64,000 bases of DNA, taken from contig NZ_WEIC01000005.1 in the NCBI RefSeq assembly GCF_009184395.1, forward strand, positions 224,178 to 288,177, written 5' to 3'. This document shows positions 37,923 to 46,887 of this stretch, one piece after another. The first letter of the stretch is position 1. Each line of letters starts with the position of its first letter. Made by a program: the position numbers and the translations under genes. Below the pieces are notes generated by a model. It was given only the letters and a program-made list of their open reading frames with translations. It made no database searches and was not told the origin of the DNA. Origin of the DNA: Amylibacter sp. SFDW26 (GTDB lineage: Bacteria; Pseudomonadota; Alphaproteobacteria; Rhodobacterales; Rhodobacteraceae).

Positions 37923-40900
37923 TTATGCAACGAAATCGTCTTCAGTGATTTGCGATGCTTCGATACCTTCAAGGCGCACAGAGTTGTCACCAGAGAAGGA
38001 TAGAACTGCGTCTTGTCCATCTTGTGAAATACTATCCGATAGATCGAAGTCTGGTCCGAAATCAGACAGTTGAATAAGATCCACACCCAATTCAAAGTCT
38101 GTGACAACGTCATTGCCGTTTTCAGAAGAGAACCTGAATGTATCAATGCCTTCACCACCAGATAGGATGTCATCACCACCTGCACCGTCGATAAGGTCAT
38201 CACCTTCAGCGCCTGCAAGGAAGTTTTCGAAATCACTACCGATGATTACATCACCATCGTCAGAGCCAATCACATTCTCGATTGAGCTTAGTACGTCAGT
38301 TTCGATTGCATTTTCGAACACATCTTCATTAACAAGGCCTGTGTTAGAGATTGGTGCTTCAACGTCCAATGTGCCACCAGCATCAACCAAAGTATCCTGA
38401 ACAACTGGGCCATTTTGACCAGCAGGCGCATTGTGCAAATGGATTGCAGACACAACACCAGGAATTGGTGTTAGCAGGTCACCTTCATCAATACCCAGAA
38501 CACTCAGTTCACTCGAATATGACACTTCACCTGTATAGATGTTTTGTGTGATTGTTAGAGAACCTTCACCCGTTGCATCACTATCAGATGTTGGACCAGG
38601 CTCTTGGCTTGCATCAAGACCGCCACTCAATTCAATTGTGCGGATACCATCTTCTGTCACATCGCTTTCCAAAAGCAACTGCCCACGGATTTCACCGCCA
38701 GGGAATTCAGCCGTATGGATATTGAAGTAAAGGTTGCCAGCAACAGCTTCTTCTACAAAGCCAGCACCATCTTCTATCTGTGATCCAAACTGATCAGGTG
38801 TATCAACAACTTGATTATTCACATTAACTTCGAAGCCAGATTGGCTACCAAGAGTGAACTCATCGATGACATCCAATCCAGTACCCGCATCAACAACAAC
38901 ATCCTGAACTACTGGGCCATTTTGGCCTGCTGGCGCGTTGTGAAGGTGGATCGGTGATACAACACCAGGGATTGGTGATTGTAGGTCAGCTTCGTTCAGA
39001 CCAACAACTGTCAATTCAGATGAATAAAGTACTTCACCCGCTTCATTGAAAGAAATGGTTACAGTTGCTTCGCCTGTTGCATCACTATCAGATGTTGGGC
39101 CAGGCTCCTGAGCAGCATCAAGTGATCCAGCCAATTCGATAACACGGCTATGACCTGCGCCAGTATCGCTTACAACTTCCAGCTGTCCTCGTATCTCACC
39201 ACCGATAAAATCAGACGTGTGGATATTGAAGTAAAGATTGCCAGCAACGGCTTCTTCTACAAAGTCAGCACCGTCTTGGATGTTTGAGCCAAACTGAGCC
39301 GGATTAGACACAACTTGATCTGTCACACTAACAGTGAAACCAGTGTCACGTGTTGCAGTGCCATTTCCATTTGGACCAAGATTAACTGTAACAGCCACAT
39401 CAAGATCAGAGAAATCTGCTGTATCAACACCTTCGCCGCCTTCGATAAAGTCATTACCAAGACCACCAACAATTATATTGTCGCCTTCGCCTGCGATCAA
39501 AACATCGTCGCCTGCACCGCCGTCAAGAACACCGTTAATTTCACCAAGGTCAACAACGATATCATCAGCGTCACCTAGTAATACATTACCATTCACAACG
39601 CCGTCATCATCATTGACGAAAGTAACTGTACCAGCCTCTGTAGCATCAATAGCATTTACATTACCGCGAATTTCACCTTCGTTGACGATTGCGCCCAATA
39701 GATTCAAACCACCATCGATGCGGATACCTGCTGCTGCATCACTGTCTTCAGAACCTGCAATCAAACCGTCATTTTCGACTAAGCCAGCAAAACCAGCATC
39801 ATCAAAATTGCTGAATAAACGCAGACCATCACCAACTTGGTTGCCTTCGGTTGCATCACCGCGACCTTGGATCGTACCTTCATTGAAAACAGCTGCTGAA
39901 ACGATATCGCCATCAGCATCACCAGTTTGCAGTGATACACCAGAACCATTGTTACCTTCACCTGCATCTACGATGCCTGTTTCAGTGTTGGTGAATGTAT
40001 AGTTATCAGCAGTACCATCTGCATAAACTGTACCGTTACGTTGGTTGCCAGTACCGATAATTGTGCCTTCGTTAGTTACAGCTAGACCTTCACCATCAAT
40101 GTTCAGTGCACGGCTATCAGATGAAACTGTGCCACGGTTAACAAAAGAACCGCCAGAGTGATCGCCAGTACCAAAGTAAACACCGTTTTGAACACCTGCA
40201 AATGTGCCGCCTTCTTCGTTGACCAGTTCACCTTGGAAGTTCACACCATTAACGGCACGGAACGCACCAGTTGTACCCTGCGCACTATCTGATGTTACTG
40301 TACCAGCATTGGTAATTGAGCCTGTGAATAATGCAGCTGCGAAACCAGCTTCGCCACGTACGCCTTCAAGACGGATGCCATCACCAGCAGTCCCTGCAGC
40401 AGCAGACGCTTGTCCACGACCAGAGATTTGGCCAGAGTTTGTGATCTCAACTTCACCATTGCCGTCTTCAGCCAATGAAAGTGAAATACCAGCACCATCA
40501 TTACCTTCACCCGCATCAACGACGCCATTTGCAAGGTTGTTGATTGAAAAATCACTCGCAGTGTCATCAGCATAGATTGTGCCATTACGCTGATCACCAG
40601 TACCAAGAATATTTCCACCGTTGATAATATCAACACCAGAACCATCAATATTCACAGCACGGCTGCCAGATTGGATTGTACCAAAGTTTAAAACATCAAG
40701 GTCATGTTCTGCATTACCGATATAAAGACCGTTACGCGCACCCTCGATAGTACCTGTTGAAGTGTTCAGAATACGGCCGTCAGCCGCAACACCATCTGCT
40801 ACACGAATACCGCCAGCAGTACCTTGATTGCTTTCTGATGAGATCAAACCGCTATTGACGATGTCTGTATCTGATACTGTGCCTTCTGCGCCATTATTGA

Positions 40901-41636
40901 TACGAATACCATCGCCTGCGCTAGGTGTATTAGACGCTTCTTGACCACGACCTTGGATTGTTCCACCAAAGCCATTGAAAATTGTGTTTGATACTACATC
41001 ACCAGCCTCATCACCAACCTGCAACGAGATACCTGCGCCGTTGTTGCCTTCGCCCGCATCGATTGTTGCGCCAGAGAAGTTGCTAATTGATGTATCTTCA
41101 GCAGTGCTGTTTGTATAAATAGTACCGTTGCGTTGATCACCCGTACCAACAATATCACCAAAGTTACGAACGCTTACGCCTTCACCTTGGATATCAACTG
41201 CGCGACTGTCAGACGAAATTACGCCACCACGGAAGTTGTCAAGTTGGCCAGAGCTCTCGGCACCTGCAAATTGTACACCATTGAAATCACCAGCGATGTC
41301 ACCAAAATTGCGGATACTTGCACTGCCAGATACTTGGATACCTGTTGCCAAAGCATCAGGGCCAGAATTCGCATCGATTGTGCCTGTGCGGAAGTTAAAG
41401 ACTTGTGCGTCTTCACCAGATACTTCAACAGCTGCAGCTGCATTATTTGTTTCGATTTGACCAAAATTCAAAAGGCGCGCAAAATCATTATCCAGCACGA
41501 AAGCTGGTGTGTTGTCGACCACTGTACTTTGGAAAAAACCGTTTGTTAAGGTTTGGCCATCACGGGCCGTTTCTTGTGCAAGCGTAGATGACGTCAATAG
41601 ACGTGCACGCAAGCTTGAGAGTAATTCTGATAACAT
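37923..41636 (-). CDS. Large RTX-type secreted protein with beta-helix repeats and two CHRD domains
   Basis: A 1237-residue acidic protein with no Sec signal and almost no Cys, so type I export by the downstream ABC/HlyD genes is expected. Residues ~30-690 are Gly/Asn-rich short strands typical of a beta-helix, with a ~181-residue unit repeated three times (near 142, 324 and 504; each with 'GTGDQRNGT' or 'GTGNQRNGT'). RTX-like calcium nonapeptides follow (~702-740: GGAGDDVLIAGEGDN, GGLGNDFIEGGEG). Two CHRD domains (~770-900 and ~935-1095) share NLYFNIHT, GGEIRGQL and HLHNAPAGQNGPVV. More RTX motifs (GAEGDDLIDGAGGDDILSGGEG, in parts) and a C-terminal DDFVA end resemble the T1SS signal. GGAG precedes the ATG. 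Probably an adhesin or matrix protein. Confidence 0.88.
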   Translation of the reverse strand: MLSELLSSLRARLLTSSTLAQETARDGQTLTNGFFQSTVVDNTPAFVLDNDFARLLNFGQIETNNAAAAVEVSGEDAQVFNFRTGTIDANSGPDALATGIQVSGSASIRNFGDIAGDFNGVQFAGAESSGQLDNFRGGVISSDSRAVDIQGEGVSVRNFGDIVGTGDQRNGTIYTNSTAEDTSISNFSGATIDAGEGNNGAGISLQVGDEAGDVVSNTIFNGFGGTIQGRGQEASNTPSAGDGIRINNGAEGTVSDTDIVNSGLISSESNQGTAGGIRVADGVAADGRILNTSTGTIEGARNGLYIGNAEHDLDVLNFGTIQSGSRAVNIDGSGVDIINGGNILGTGDQRNGTIYADDTASDFSINNLANGVVDAGEGNDGAGISLSLAEDGNGEVEITNSGQISGRGQASAAAGTAGDGIRLEGVRGEAGFAAALFTGSITNAGTVTSDSAQGTTGAFRAVNGVNFQGELVNEEGGTFAGVQNGVYFGTGDHSGGSFVNRGTVSSDSRALNIDGEGLAVTNEGTIIGTGNQRNGTVYADGTADNYTFTNTETGIVDAGEGNNGSGVSLQTGDADGDIVSAAVFNEGTIQGRGDATEGNQVGDGLRLFSNFDDAGFAGLVENDGLIAGSEDSDAAAGIRIDGGLNLLGAIVNEGEIRGNVNAIDATEAGTVTFVNDDDGVVNGNVLLGDADDIVVDLGEINGVLDGGAGDDVLIAGEGDNIIVGGLGNDFIEGGEGVDTADFSDLDVAVTVNLGPNGNGTATRDTGFTVSVTDQVVSNPAQFGSNIQDGADFVEEAVAGNLYFNIHTSDFIGGEIRGQLEVVSDTGAGHSRVIELAGSLDAAQEPGPTSDSDATGEATVTISFNEAGEVLYSSELTVVGLNEADLQSPIPGVVSPIHLHNAPAGQNGPVVQDVVVDAGTGLDVIDEFTLGSQSGFEVNVNNQVVDTPDQFGSQIEDGAGFVEEAVAGNLYFNIHTAEFPGGEIRGQLLLESDVTEDGIRTIELSGGLDASQEPGPTSDSDATGEGSLTITQNIYTGEVSYSSELSVLGIDEGDLLTPIPGVVSAIHLHNAPAGQNGPVVQDTLVDAGGTLDVEAPISNTGLVNEDVFENAIETDVLSSIENVIGSDDGDVIIGSDFENFLAGAEGDDLIDGAGGDDILSGGEGIDTFRFSSENGNDVVTDFELGVDLIQLSDFGPDFDLSDSISQDGQDAVLSFSGDNSVRLEGIEASQITEDDFVA
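38350..39310 (-). repeat. Tandem duplication encoding the two CHRD domains
   Basis: Two copies of about 510 bp are similar at the DNA level. For example, the segments near 38727-38760 and 39236-39270 (ATTGAAGTAAAG.TTGCCAGCAAC) and near 38565-38605 and 39074-39115 (GTTGCATCACTATCAGATGT) are almost identical. This is an internal duplication within one gene. Confidence 0.8.
40010..41220 (-). repeat. Three ~543-bp repeats in the RTX protein gene
   Basis: The segment encoding SR-A-V/L-N/D-I-x-G-x-G ... ILGTGDQRNGTIY followed by 'AGEGNxGAGISL' occurs three times, near 41105-41215, 40560-40670 and 40015-40125, a spacing of about 543 bp or 181 codons. The copies are diverged but clearly related. Confidence 0.75.
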
Positions 41637-41949
41637 TGGGTAGCTCCATTTTTGTTTTAGGGGCAGCAGACATCGGGGGATGTCGTCTGTGTCCTAATCA
41701 ATATGGAGAACCCTCTTTTTTACGGAAATTCATTTTCCGAATAGAGGTTATAAGTATTTGAAATACTCACAATTACCGTGAGGTTGAAACAATCAAAATT
41801 GTTTTATATCAAAAAGTTATGCGTCTCTCCCACAAAAGCTTGTGGTATTCACTAACACCTAAACACGAAAAGGTGTGCGGCTTTGATGCTATAGTGATAA
41901 AATACACCTGCTTCTAAGTAATTTTTCGCACTCGTTAGTTTATCGAAAA
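41637..41949. promoter_or_regulatory. Upstream region of the type I secretion operon
   Basis: 313 bp without a gene. Two inverted repeats stand out. GACATC-GGGG-GATGTC at 41669-41684 lies about 35 bp upstream of the RTX gene start, probably in the leader. CCTCT-7 nt-CGGAAA-TTCAT-TTTCCG-3 nt-AGAGG at 41712-41747 is an extended interrupted palindrome further upstream. Either could be a regulator site or a leader structure; neither has a terminator-like T run for the upstream lysR gene. Confidence 0.45.
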
Positions 41950-42885
41950 CTAATCTGATGACAGCGTACCAAGCGGTGGAGCACCTCTAATATGAGCGCA
42001 TATCGCCTCAACCATTTCTGGATGTGGATATTCTACACGCGTCAGTGCACCCAATTCTCTCATATTACCCTCACCATCAAAGGGAATAAAATCCAGACCA
42101 AAACTATCGTTTTTAAGTTGCTTTGCAGCAATAGCATTAACCATTGTACAAGCATCGCTTTGTGCAACATAGCGACATACTGTTTCAAAGCGCGCAGAGC
42201 GGACATCAATACCAACTAAGTCCGATATATTATCTGGTTGCGCGGGCAAATCATTTTCAAGATCATATCCGAAAGATGTCTCAAAACGGATCAATAAGTT
42301 TGCTGGCACCTCATAAGCATGGATGCTTGTTTTTTGAGTAAGCGGGTGTCCCTTGCGAACACCCAAAAAAAGCGGCTCCATCCAAAGTGGCGAAAAATCC
42401 ATCGAATGCTGGTTCGGTTCAGCAAGATTATTATAACTCTTACGCGCTATAAATGCGATATCCACCGTTTTTTCATCAATCATCTTTGCAAGCATCTTTG
42501 GATACTCTTCCACAATAATAAGACGCATGTCAGGGTAAAGTTTTGAGAAAAGTTCCCTAAAATACTTTGAGAGATAAGCCGCCAACGTTGGCGTAATGCC
42601 AAGCCTCAAAGGCGTAGCCTCAATTTTATTATGTTTCTGAGTAAGATCATCAATGCTGTCAACAAGCCCATTTATCTTATGTGCAACGTCCAAAAAATCG
42701 GCACCAAACCCGGTTAAAACAACTTCATTGTTGCCACGTTCAAAAATTTCAAAACCCAGCTCCATCTCAAGTTTCTTAATCTGGTTTGATAAAGCAGGTT
42801 GGCTGACATTCGCAACCTTAGCGGCGCGCGTGAAATTTCTGTGTTCAGCCACAGCTATAACATAGAGAAAATCCCGCAGGTTCAT
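41950..42885 (-). CDS. LysR family transcriptional regulator
   Basis: A 311-residue regulator with the N-terminal winged HTH (MNLRDFLYVIAVAEHRNFTRAAKVANVSQPALSNQIKKLE, in parts), spacing and residues of the OxyR/CynR-like LysR group, and a co-inducer domain (~90-300). The HTH variant 'QPALSNQIKKLE' resembles OxyR. The target is unknown; its position upstream of the secretion operon in the same direction makes that operon a candidate. An 8-bp inverted repeat lies just upstream of its start codon. Confidence 0.9.
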   Translation of the reverse strand: MNLRDFLYVIAVAEHRNFTRAAKVANVSQPALSNQIKKLEMELGFEIFERGNNEVVLTGFGADFLDVAHKINGLVDSIDDLTQKHNKIEATPLRLGITPTLAAYLSKYFRELFSKLYPDMRLIIVEEYPKMLAKMIDEKTVDIAFIARKSYNNLAEPNQHSMDFSPLWMEPLFLGVRKGHPLTQKTSIHAYEVPANLLIRFETSFGYDLENDLPAQPDNISDLVGIDVRSARFETVCRYVAQSDACTMVNAIAAKQLKNDSFGLDFIPFDGEGNMRELGALTRVEYPHPEMVEAICAHIRGAPPLGTLSSD

Positions 42886-42915
42886 GTTTTATATTCCTAA
42901 CGTGTATCTCAATAA

Positions 42916-42955
42916 AATATCAGAATATGCATATAGTTATTCACTTACTGATATT
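42916..42955. promoter_or_regulatory. Inverted repeat upstream of lysR-type gene
   Basis: AATATCAG at 42916-42923 and CTGATATT at 42948-42955 are perfect inverted copies, centre-to-centre 32 bp, 30-70 bp before the regulator's start codon. This is a plausible autoregulatory site. Confidence 0.4.
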
Positions 42956-43399
42956 CCGTCACCACTGTCAATAATACTGATGTTTCTGATTTAACAATGA
43001 GAGTTCCCATTTCTGCACCAATAAAGGAACTATTATAAAATTGACTGGGTCATATGGAAATACGTTAAACATTAATAACAGTGATCTTGGTTTTCATGGA
43101 TCTTAAGTCCTAATAATACTACGTTATTTAATGTCTTTTTTTGGCTCATAACGGACATTTATGGATGACACCTTAGGGGGACAAAGCAGACATTGGCGAA
43201 TGGCGGCTAAACAGGCGTCAACAAAACCAACTAATCTAATCAGATTACGTTAAAATTCCAAAGTATATAGTAGGCTAAGGCCGTGACTGCTAAATCACCT
43301 TGCGCTATAAAATCAGAATACACACCAATATCGAGCCTAGGCGTTGACGTTAGGCAATGTATTCATTCAAATACTCCCTGCATGTCAGGTAATAAATTC
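42956..43399. other. Intergenic region with a dispersed-repeat copy
   Basis: About 440 bp between the lysR-type promoter and the end of the envelope gene run. The only marked feature is GGGGGACAAAGCAGACATT at 43176-43194, a near-identical copy of the right half of the 34.7-kb inverted repeat, with AACGGACATTTATGG just before it. No credible gene; frames at 43283-43655 are antisense to the next gene. Confidence 0.45.
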
Positions 43400-44125
43400 C
43401 TATTTTTCGGGCACGATTTTGTCGCGAACGAATGCATCAACACCCATTGTAATATCAAAAGCTTCGATTATCCGCTCGGTTGGCTCCATAACTGCAGACT
43501 GCCAATTCACTACGACAACAATACCATACCCCATTGTGAGTTTCGTATGGCACTTACGACCACCAGGCCCATTGCACATTACAATCACTCTGGCCGATTT
43601 TGTTGAAAGTGACAGAATTTCACAAGTTAAGTCACCTGGGGGCGTGCCGACATAGCAATGAAAGTTATTCCCAGATATTGTTTTAGTGGTCGGATAATTA
43701 GGGTCACGTGGACTGTTACCCACATAGTCATGATGCCCGACATGTCTGTTAACATAACGATCAGCATCTTTTTGTCCCATAGCGTCATATAAATAAACAT
43801 GCGTAAGTGCCTCAGAGATAAGTTCGGGACGAAAGTGGATTGCTGCGGCAGGTATTATCTGTTTGCCACTGGCATCAGTATACATTGGCATTTCAGGTGA
43901 CCAAATACAGTTTAGCTCCTCTCTTACGATATAACTTACATTTCCATCACGAATTTTCACGCGAACTTTGAATATCGGTTGCTCAATTCCATCGGTGCCA
44001 AAGTACACATATTCCAAATCTTCAGGACAACTATTAACAGATGCAAAAGCTGGTGTGCTGATTGTAAGAACCGTAAGTAAAAGAACGAGGTGCGCCACCA
44101 ACTTTCGTACCAAAACATTCATCAT
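43400..44125 (-). CDS. Hypothetical exported protein (241 residues), last gene of the envelope run
   Basis: Not recognised. A signal peptide covers ~1-28 (cleavage near AFA-SV). The mature part has Cys in NSCPED, ELNCIW, FHCYVG, LTCEI, VMCNGPGG and RKCHT, an even set that could form three disulfides. It contains His-rich HVGHHDYVG and Trp/Tyr-rich strands. The first or second ATG (44125 or 44122) may be used. It is separated from the OmpA gene upstream by 74 bp holding a strong hairpin, so it may be expressed at a reduced level or from its own promoter. Confidence 0.7.
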   Translation of the reverse strand: MMNVLVRKLVAHLVLLLTVLTISTPAFASVNSCPEDLEYVYFGTDGIEQPIFKVRVKIRDGNVSYIVREELNCIWSPEMPMYTDASGKQIIPAAAIHFRPELISEALTHVYLYDAMGQKDADRYVNRHVGHHDYVGNSPRDPNYPTTKTISGNNFHCYVGTPPGDLTCEILSLSTKSARVIVMCNGPGGRKCHTKLTMGYGIVVVVNWQSAVMEPTERIIEAFDITMGVDAFVRDKIVPEK

Positions 44126-44150
44126 ATTAATCTCTTTTTATAGATAAACT

Positions 44151-44181
44151 ATAGGGGCTTCTAACAATTCGAAGCCCCTAT
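44151..44181 (-). terminator. Strong hairpin between the second OmpA gene and the 241-residue gene
   Basis: ATAGGGGCTTC and GAAGCCCCTAT form a perfect 11-bp stem around a 9-nt loop. The minus-strand tail is AGTTTATC, so it may be a partial terminator or an mRNA-stabilising end for the upstream genes. Confidence 0.6.
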
Positions 44182-44199
44182 ACTCGTTACTCAACTCAG

Positions 44200-44856
44200 T
44201 TACTCTGCGCCTGATGCGATCGGCAAGTGGTTGACTTTTTTCGTCGTTTTCACCTTGATTTCGACACGCCTATTCAATGCACGCCCTTCAGGGTTATCCC
44301 GACCATTGATGCTGTTTTTAGCAACAGGTGTTGTTTCCCCTAAACCACGCGAACGCAGCAATCTTTTCTCAATACCGTTCTCAACAAACCAATTTTCAAC
44401 TGTACTAGCACGACGTACAGATAGCTTTTGGTTGTAAGCATTAGAACCTTTGGAATCCGTGTGCCCTTCAACGGTTACATTCGTACCCCCATAATCGGCA
44501 TACATCTCTAAAACCTCTTCCAAAGCTTTTTTTGCTTCGGGTTTTAATGATGCTTTGTCAAAATCAAACAAATAGTCACCAGAAAGCCCTACAGTAAATC
44601 CAAACCCAGTTGGATCTGCAAAGATTGCAGTCGCGCCTTCAAAGGTAGTTGCCTTATTGACCAGCGCTTGACCGCCAGACGTTAATCCCAGAACATTTGA
44701 AACGATTTCAAGTCGTTCAAATGGCGCAAGGTTTTCATCCCATTTAGGATCAAACGGATCCAACGGGTCAGGCGCATCTGTTTGACTGTATGCAGGGTTA
44801 GCAAGCAAAATCAGAATGCAGCCAAACGTTGAAAAGTTACCAGAAAAAAACTGCAT
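44200..44856 (-). CDS. OmpA-domain exported protein, copy 2
   Basis: A 218-residue protein with a signal peptide (~1-24, near AYS-QT). The OmpA-type peptidoglycan-binding domain covers ~85-210: YLFDFDKASLKPEA, VTVEGHTDSKGS, NQKLSVRRASTVENW and RALNRRVEIKV. It has no beta-barrel, so it is probably periplasmic or lipid-associated. It is clearly paralogous to the gene at 46175-46882, sharing even the non-domain segments GFGFTVGLSGDYLFDFDKA and TTKKVNHLP. It lies 3 bp after the small beta-rich gene. Confidence 0.85.
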   Translation of the reverse strand: MQFFSGNFSTFGCILILLANPAYSQTDAPDPLDPFDPKWDENLAPFERLEIVSNVLGLTSGGQALVNKATTFEGATAIFADPTGFGFTVGLSGDYLFDFDKASLKPEAKKALEEVLEMYADYGGTNVTVEGHTDSKGSNAYNQKLSVRRASTVENWFVENGIEKRLLRSRGLGETTPVAKNSINGRDNPEGRALNRRVEIKVKTTKKVNHLPIASGAE

Positions 44857-44859
44857 ACT

Positions 44860-45306
44860 TTAATTCGCAGGTTTTTCTAATACAAAGGGAATTGCGCCTG
44901 GTAATACAAATTCGATTGGCCAGTCGTTGTCTCCTGGCTGTTCGAATTTAAACCAAGCCACTTTCTTGGACTTTGCTTTGATTTCGATGCTACGGGTATT
45001 TCGAGTAAATAAACAACAACTGTAACTGCTCTGAGGTGCTGCTACGTAATTCCCATTTGTATCTCGTAAGATAGGGTATTTTTTATCGCCAGTGATATAG
45101 TAAACATCATCAAATTCGACACCCTTAACCTCAATAACATCATCACTGGTGTTTTCATATTCTAAAACCAATGTAAGTTTATCATCGCGCTGTTGGATTT
45201 GCTTTATATGGATTTCGGCCCCATCGAAACCAGTTTGGCTATCGATATAATCTGCTGCAAACGCTGGCGTTGAAAGCATTGTTAATGCCAGTAGTAGTTT
45301 TTTCAT
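44860..45306 (-). CDS. Small secreted beta-rich protein, copy 2
   Basis: A 148-residue exported protein (signal peptide ~1-17, cleavage AFA-AD). The mature domain looks like an immunoglobulin-like beta sandwich: LTLVLEYENTSDDVIEVKGVEF, then KKYPILRD and AKSKKVAWFKFEQPGDNDWPIEFVLPGAIPF (in parts). It resembles DUF4352-like or telokin-like folds, which is inference. A CC pair (SYSCCLF) is specific to this copy. It is paralogous to the gene at 46888-47361. It sits directly before the OmpA copy 2, the same order as in the other pair. Confidence 0.75.
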   Translation of the reverse strand: MKKLLLALTMLSTPAFAADYIDSQTGFDGAEIHIKQIQQRDDKLTLVLEYENTSDDVIEVKGVEFDDVYYITGDKKYPILRDTNGNYVAAPQSSYSCCLFTRNTRSIEIKAKSKKVAWFKFEQPGDNDWPIEFVLPGAIPFVLEKPAN

Positions 45307-45325
45307 AGTTATCTTCCTTTTTATA

Positions 45326-46162
45326 TTAATTGGTGACTACTTTTTTGCAGGCGTCACTTGGATTAAATCCAGTTGGATGATCAAATAACGCCATAACGAC
45401 AAAGCCATCTGTCAATTTTGGAATCCGACATGAACTGACCTCGTATTGCGAAACGATTTTTTGTGCGCTTACTGTATTGTTTGGACCTGTAAACGTTTGG
45501 ACTTCAGTCTTATTGTTATCAGATCTTGTAATCTTGGCCTCAATGCTGCCTTCATTTGGCACTGTGTGCACTGACCCAACCTCAAGACCGTTTTCATCAT
45601 ATTGAATTTGGAATTTCCCAGTGTCTGCACTCGTACTGTTTGTAATGGTGCCGCTCAAAATATTGCCATCTGAGCCATAGGTGAAAGAAGTGCTGGATTT
45701 TATGTTCTCCCCAGTATGTGTGGTATGTATTTGCGCTACACTCATTGGGCGGTTTTGTGCATCATATGTATATGTGCGCTGATCTTTTTCACCGAATGAA
45801 CTCGTTCCATCAACACGTATAAGTAAGGGGGGAGTTTGTGAATTATATGCAAATTCATGTGTCCATTTAGGGGAACCATTGGGCACTTGCGCGTATGAAA
45901 TCCTGCGTATGAGTTGACCATCATCTCGGTATTCAAATTCAAATGTAGTTTTGGCATAATCTACATCTGGATCGACTGGAGCAATATCATAGCGTGAAGG
46001 AAGTCCTTGCTCATTATAACTGATGCTATTGATGACTGGGCTGTCCATTAATTCCGATGTTATTGTCAGGGATTTTAAACGTGCTTGCCCGAATTCAGCC
46101 GAGAATGCGGAAGTACCGCAAATGCATAAAACCGTAAAGAATGAAGACGATAAAGGGTGCAT
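45326..46162 (-). CDS. Secreted YD/RHS-like repeat protein
   Basis: A 278-residue exported protein (signal peptide ~1-21, near AFS-AE). Several segments resemble YD/RHS repeats: ISYNEQGLPSRYD, FEYRDDGQLIRRISY, YTYDAQNRPMSVA, FTYGSDGNILSGTI and IQYDENGLEVGS. That predicts a short beta-strand ribbon or partial shell rather than a full RHS cocoon. Two Cys near the end (SSCRIP, DACKK) may pair. It stands between the two duplicated gene pairs, 12 and 19 bp from its neighbours, so it is in the same operon. Confidence 0.72.
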   Translation of the reverse strand: MHPLSSSFFTVLCICGTSAFSAEFGQARLKSLTITSELMDSPVINSISYNEQGLPSRYDIAPVDPDVDYAKTTFEFEYRDDGQLIRRISYAQVPNGSPKWTHEFAYNSQTPPLLIRVDGTSSFGEKDQRTYTYDAQNRPMSVAQIHTTHTGENIKSSTSFTYGSDGNILSGTITNSTSADTGKFQIQYDENGLEVGSVHTVPNEGSIEAKITRSDNNKTEVQTFTGPNNTVSAQKIVSQYEVSSCRIPKLTDGFVVMALFDHPTGFNPSDACKKVVTN

Positions 46163-46174
46163 GAAATATTCTTC

Positions 46175-46882
46175 CTAATTGTAACCAGAACTGTTTGATA
46201 TTGTTGGAAGGTGGTTAACTTTTTTTGTTGTCGTAACTTTAATATCGACACGTCGATTTAACGCACGTCCATCTGGGTTGTCTCGCCCCCCAATACTGTT
46301 AGGAGCAACAGGTTTTGTTTCCCCTAAACCGACAGAGGTTAAACTTGAGGTTTCGATACCATTTTTTGCCAACCATTTCTCAACACTTTGAGCACGCTTT
46401 ACTGATAGCTTCTGGTTATATGCATCTGATCCTTTTGAATCAGTGTGACCTTCGATAGTGATATTTTCACCACCGTATTCTGCATACAAAGCCATGACTT
46501 TTTGCAAGGCCGTTTCAGCCTCTGGTTTTAGCGCAGCTTTATCAAAATCAAACAAATAGTCCCCAGATAATCCGACTGTAAAGCCAAAGCCATTTGGATC
46601 ACTAAAAATGTTTGTGGCACCGTCTATAGTCGAGGCTCCGCTAACAAGGGAGTTCTCTGTTATTATAAGAGAGATACCTCCCAAAGCCAATTTTACGCCA
46701 CTGCCATTGGTACCGTAATTGGATACAACCTTTGATAAATCTTGTCTCAAAAACGGGTCAGGGTTTTCATATAATATGCTAGCAAGTGGGTCGGCGGATA
46801 CGGTTTGTGCAAGAGAGGAATTCCCTGCAAAAGCCGTTAAACAGAATGGTAATAGAGATGCAAATTTCATAAGGTTTGCCAT
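46175..46882 (-). CDS. OmpA-domain exported protein, copy 1
   Basis: A 235-residue exported protein with a signal peptide (~1-26, near SLA-QT) and an OmpA-type domain in its C-terminal ~130 residues (YLFDFDKAALKPEA, ITIEGHTDSKGSDAYNQKLS, RALNRRVDIKV). It is paralogous over its whole mature length to the gene at 44200-44856. The open frame extends to 46951, but that would overlap the preceding gene; 46882 (MANL) or 46870 (MKFA) is the likely start. It ends 12 bp before the YD-like gene. Confidence 0.83.
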   Translation of the reverse strand: MANLMKFASLLPFCLTAFAGNSSLAQTVSADPLASILYENPDPFLRQDLSKVVSNYGTNGSGVKLALGGISLIITENSLVSGASTIDGATNIFSDPNGFGFTVGLSGDYLFDFDKAALKPEAETALQKVMALYAEYGGENITIEGHTDSKGSDAYNQKLSVKRAQSVEKWLAKNGIETSSLTSVGLGETKPVAPNSIGGRDNPDGRALNRRVDIKVTTTKKVNHLPTISNSSGYN

Positions 46883-46887
46883 TGGCC

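Noticed and set aside
39334..40002. 222-codon plus-strand frame, and many other frames, opposite the RTX protein gene
   Set aside because: They are antisense shadows caused by the repetitive Gly/Asp/Asn codons; the products are Ser/Pro/Thr-rich with no starts supported by ribosome sites.
40010..41220. Regular spaced repeats that could suggest a CRISPR array
   Set aside because: The repeats are ~543 bp apart, diverged and in frame with a long coding region; no short identical repeats with unique spacers exist and no cas genes are present.
43283..43655. Two overlapping plus-strand frames of ~100 codons
   Set aside because: They lie mostly opposite the exported-protein gene at 43400-44125, which has a signal peptide and operon context.
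45326..46162. Full RHS/polymorphic toxin
   Set aside because: The protein is only 278 residues, has a Sec signal, no RHS core boundary motif and no toxin or immunity gene beside it.
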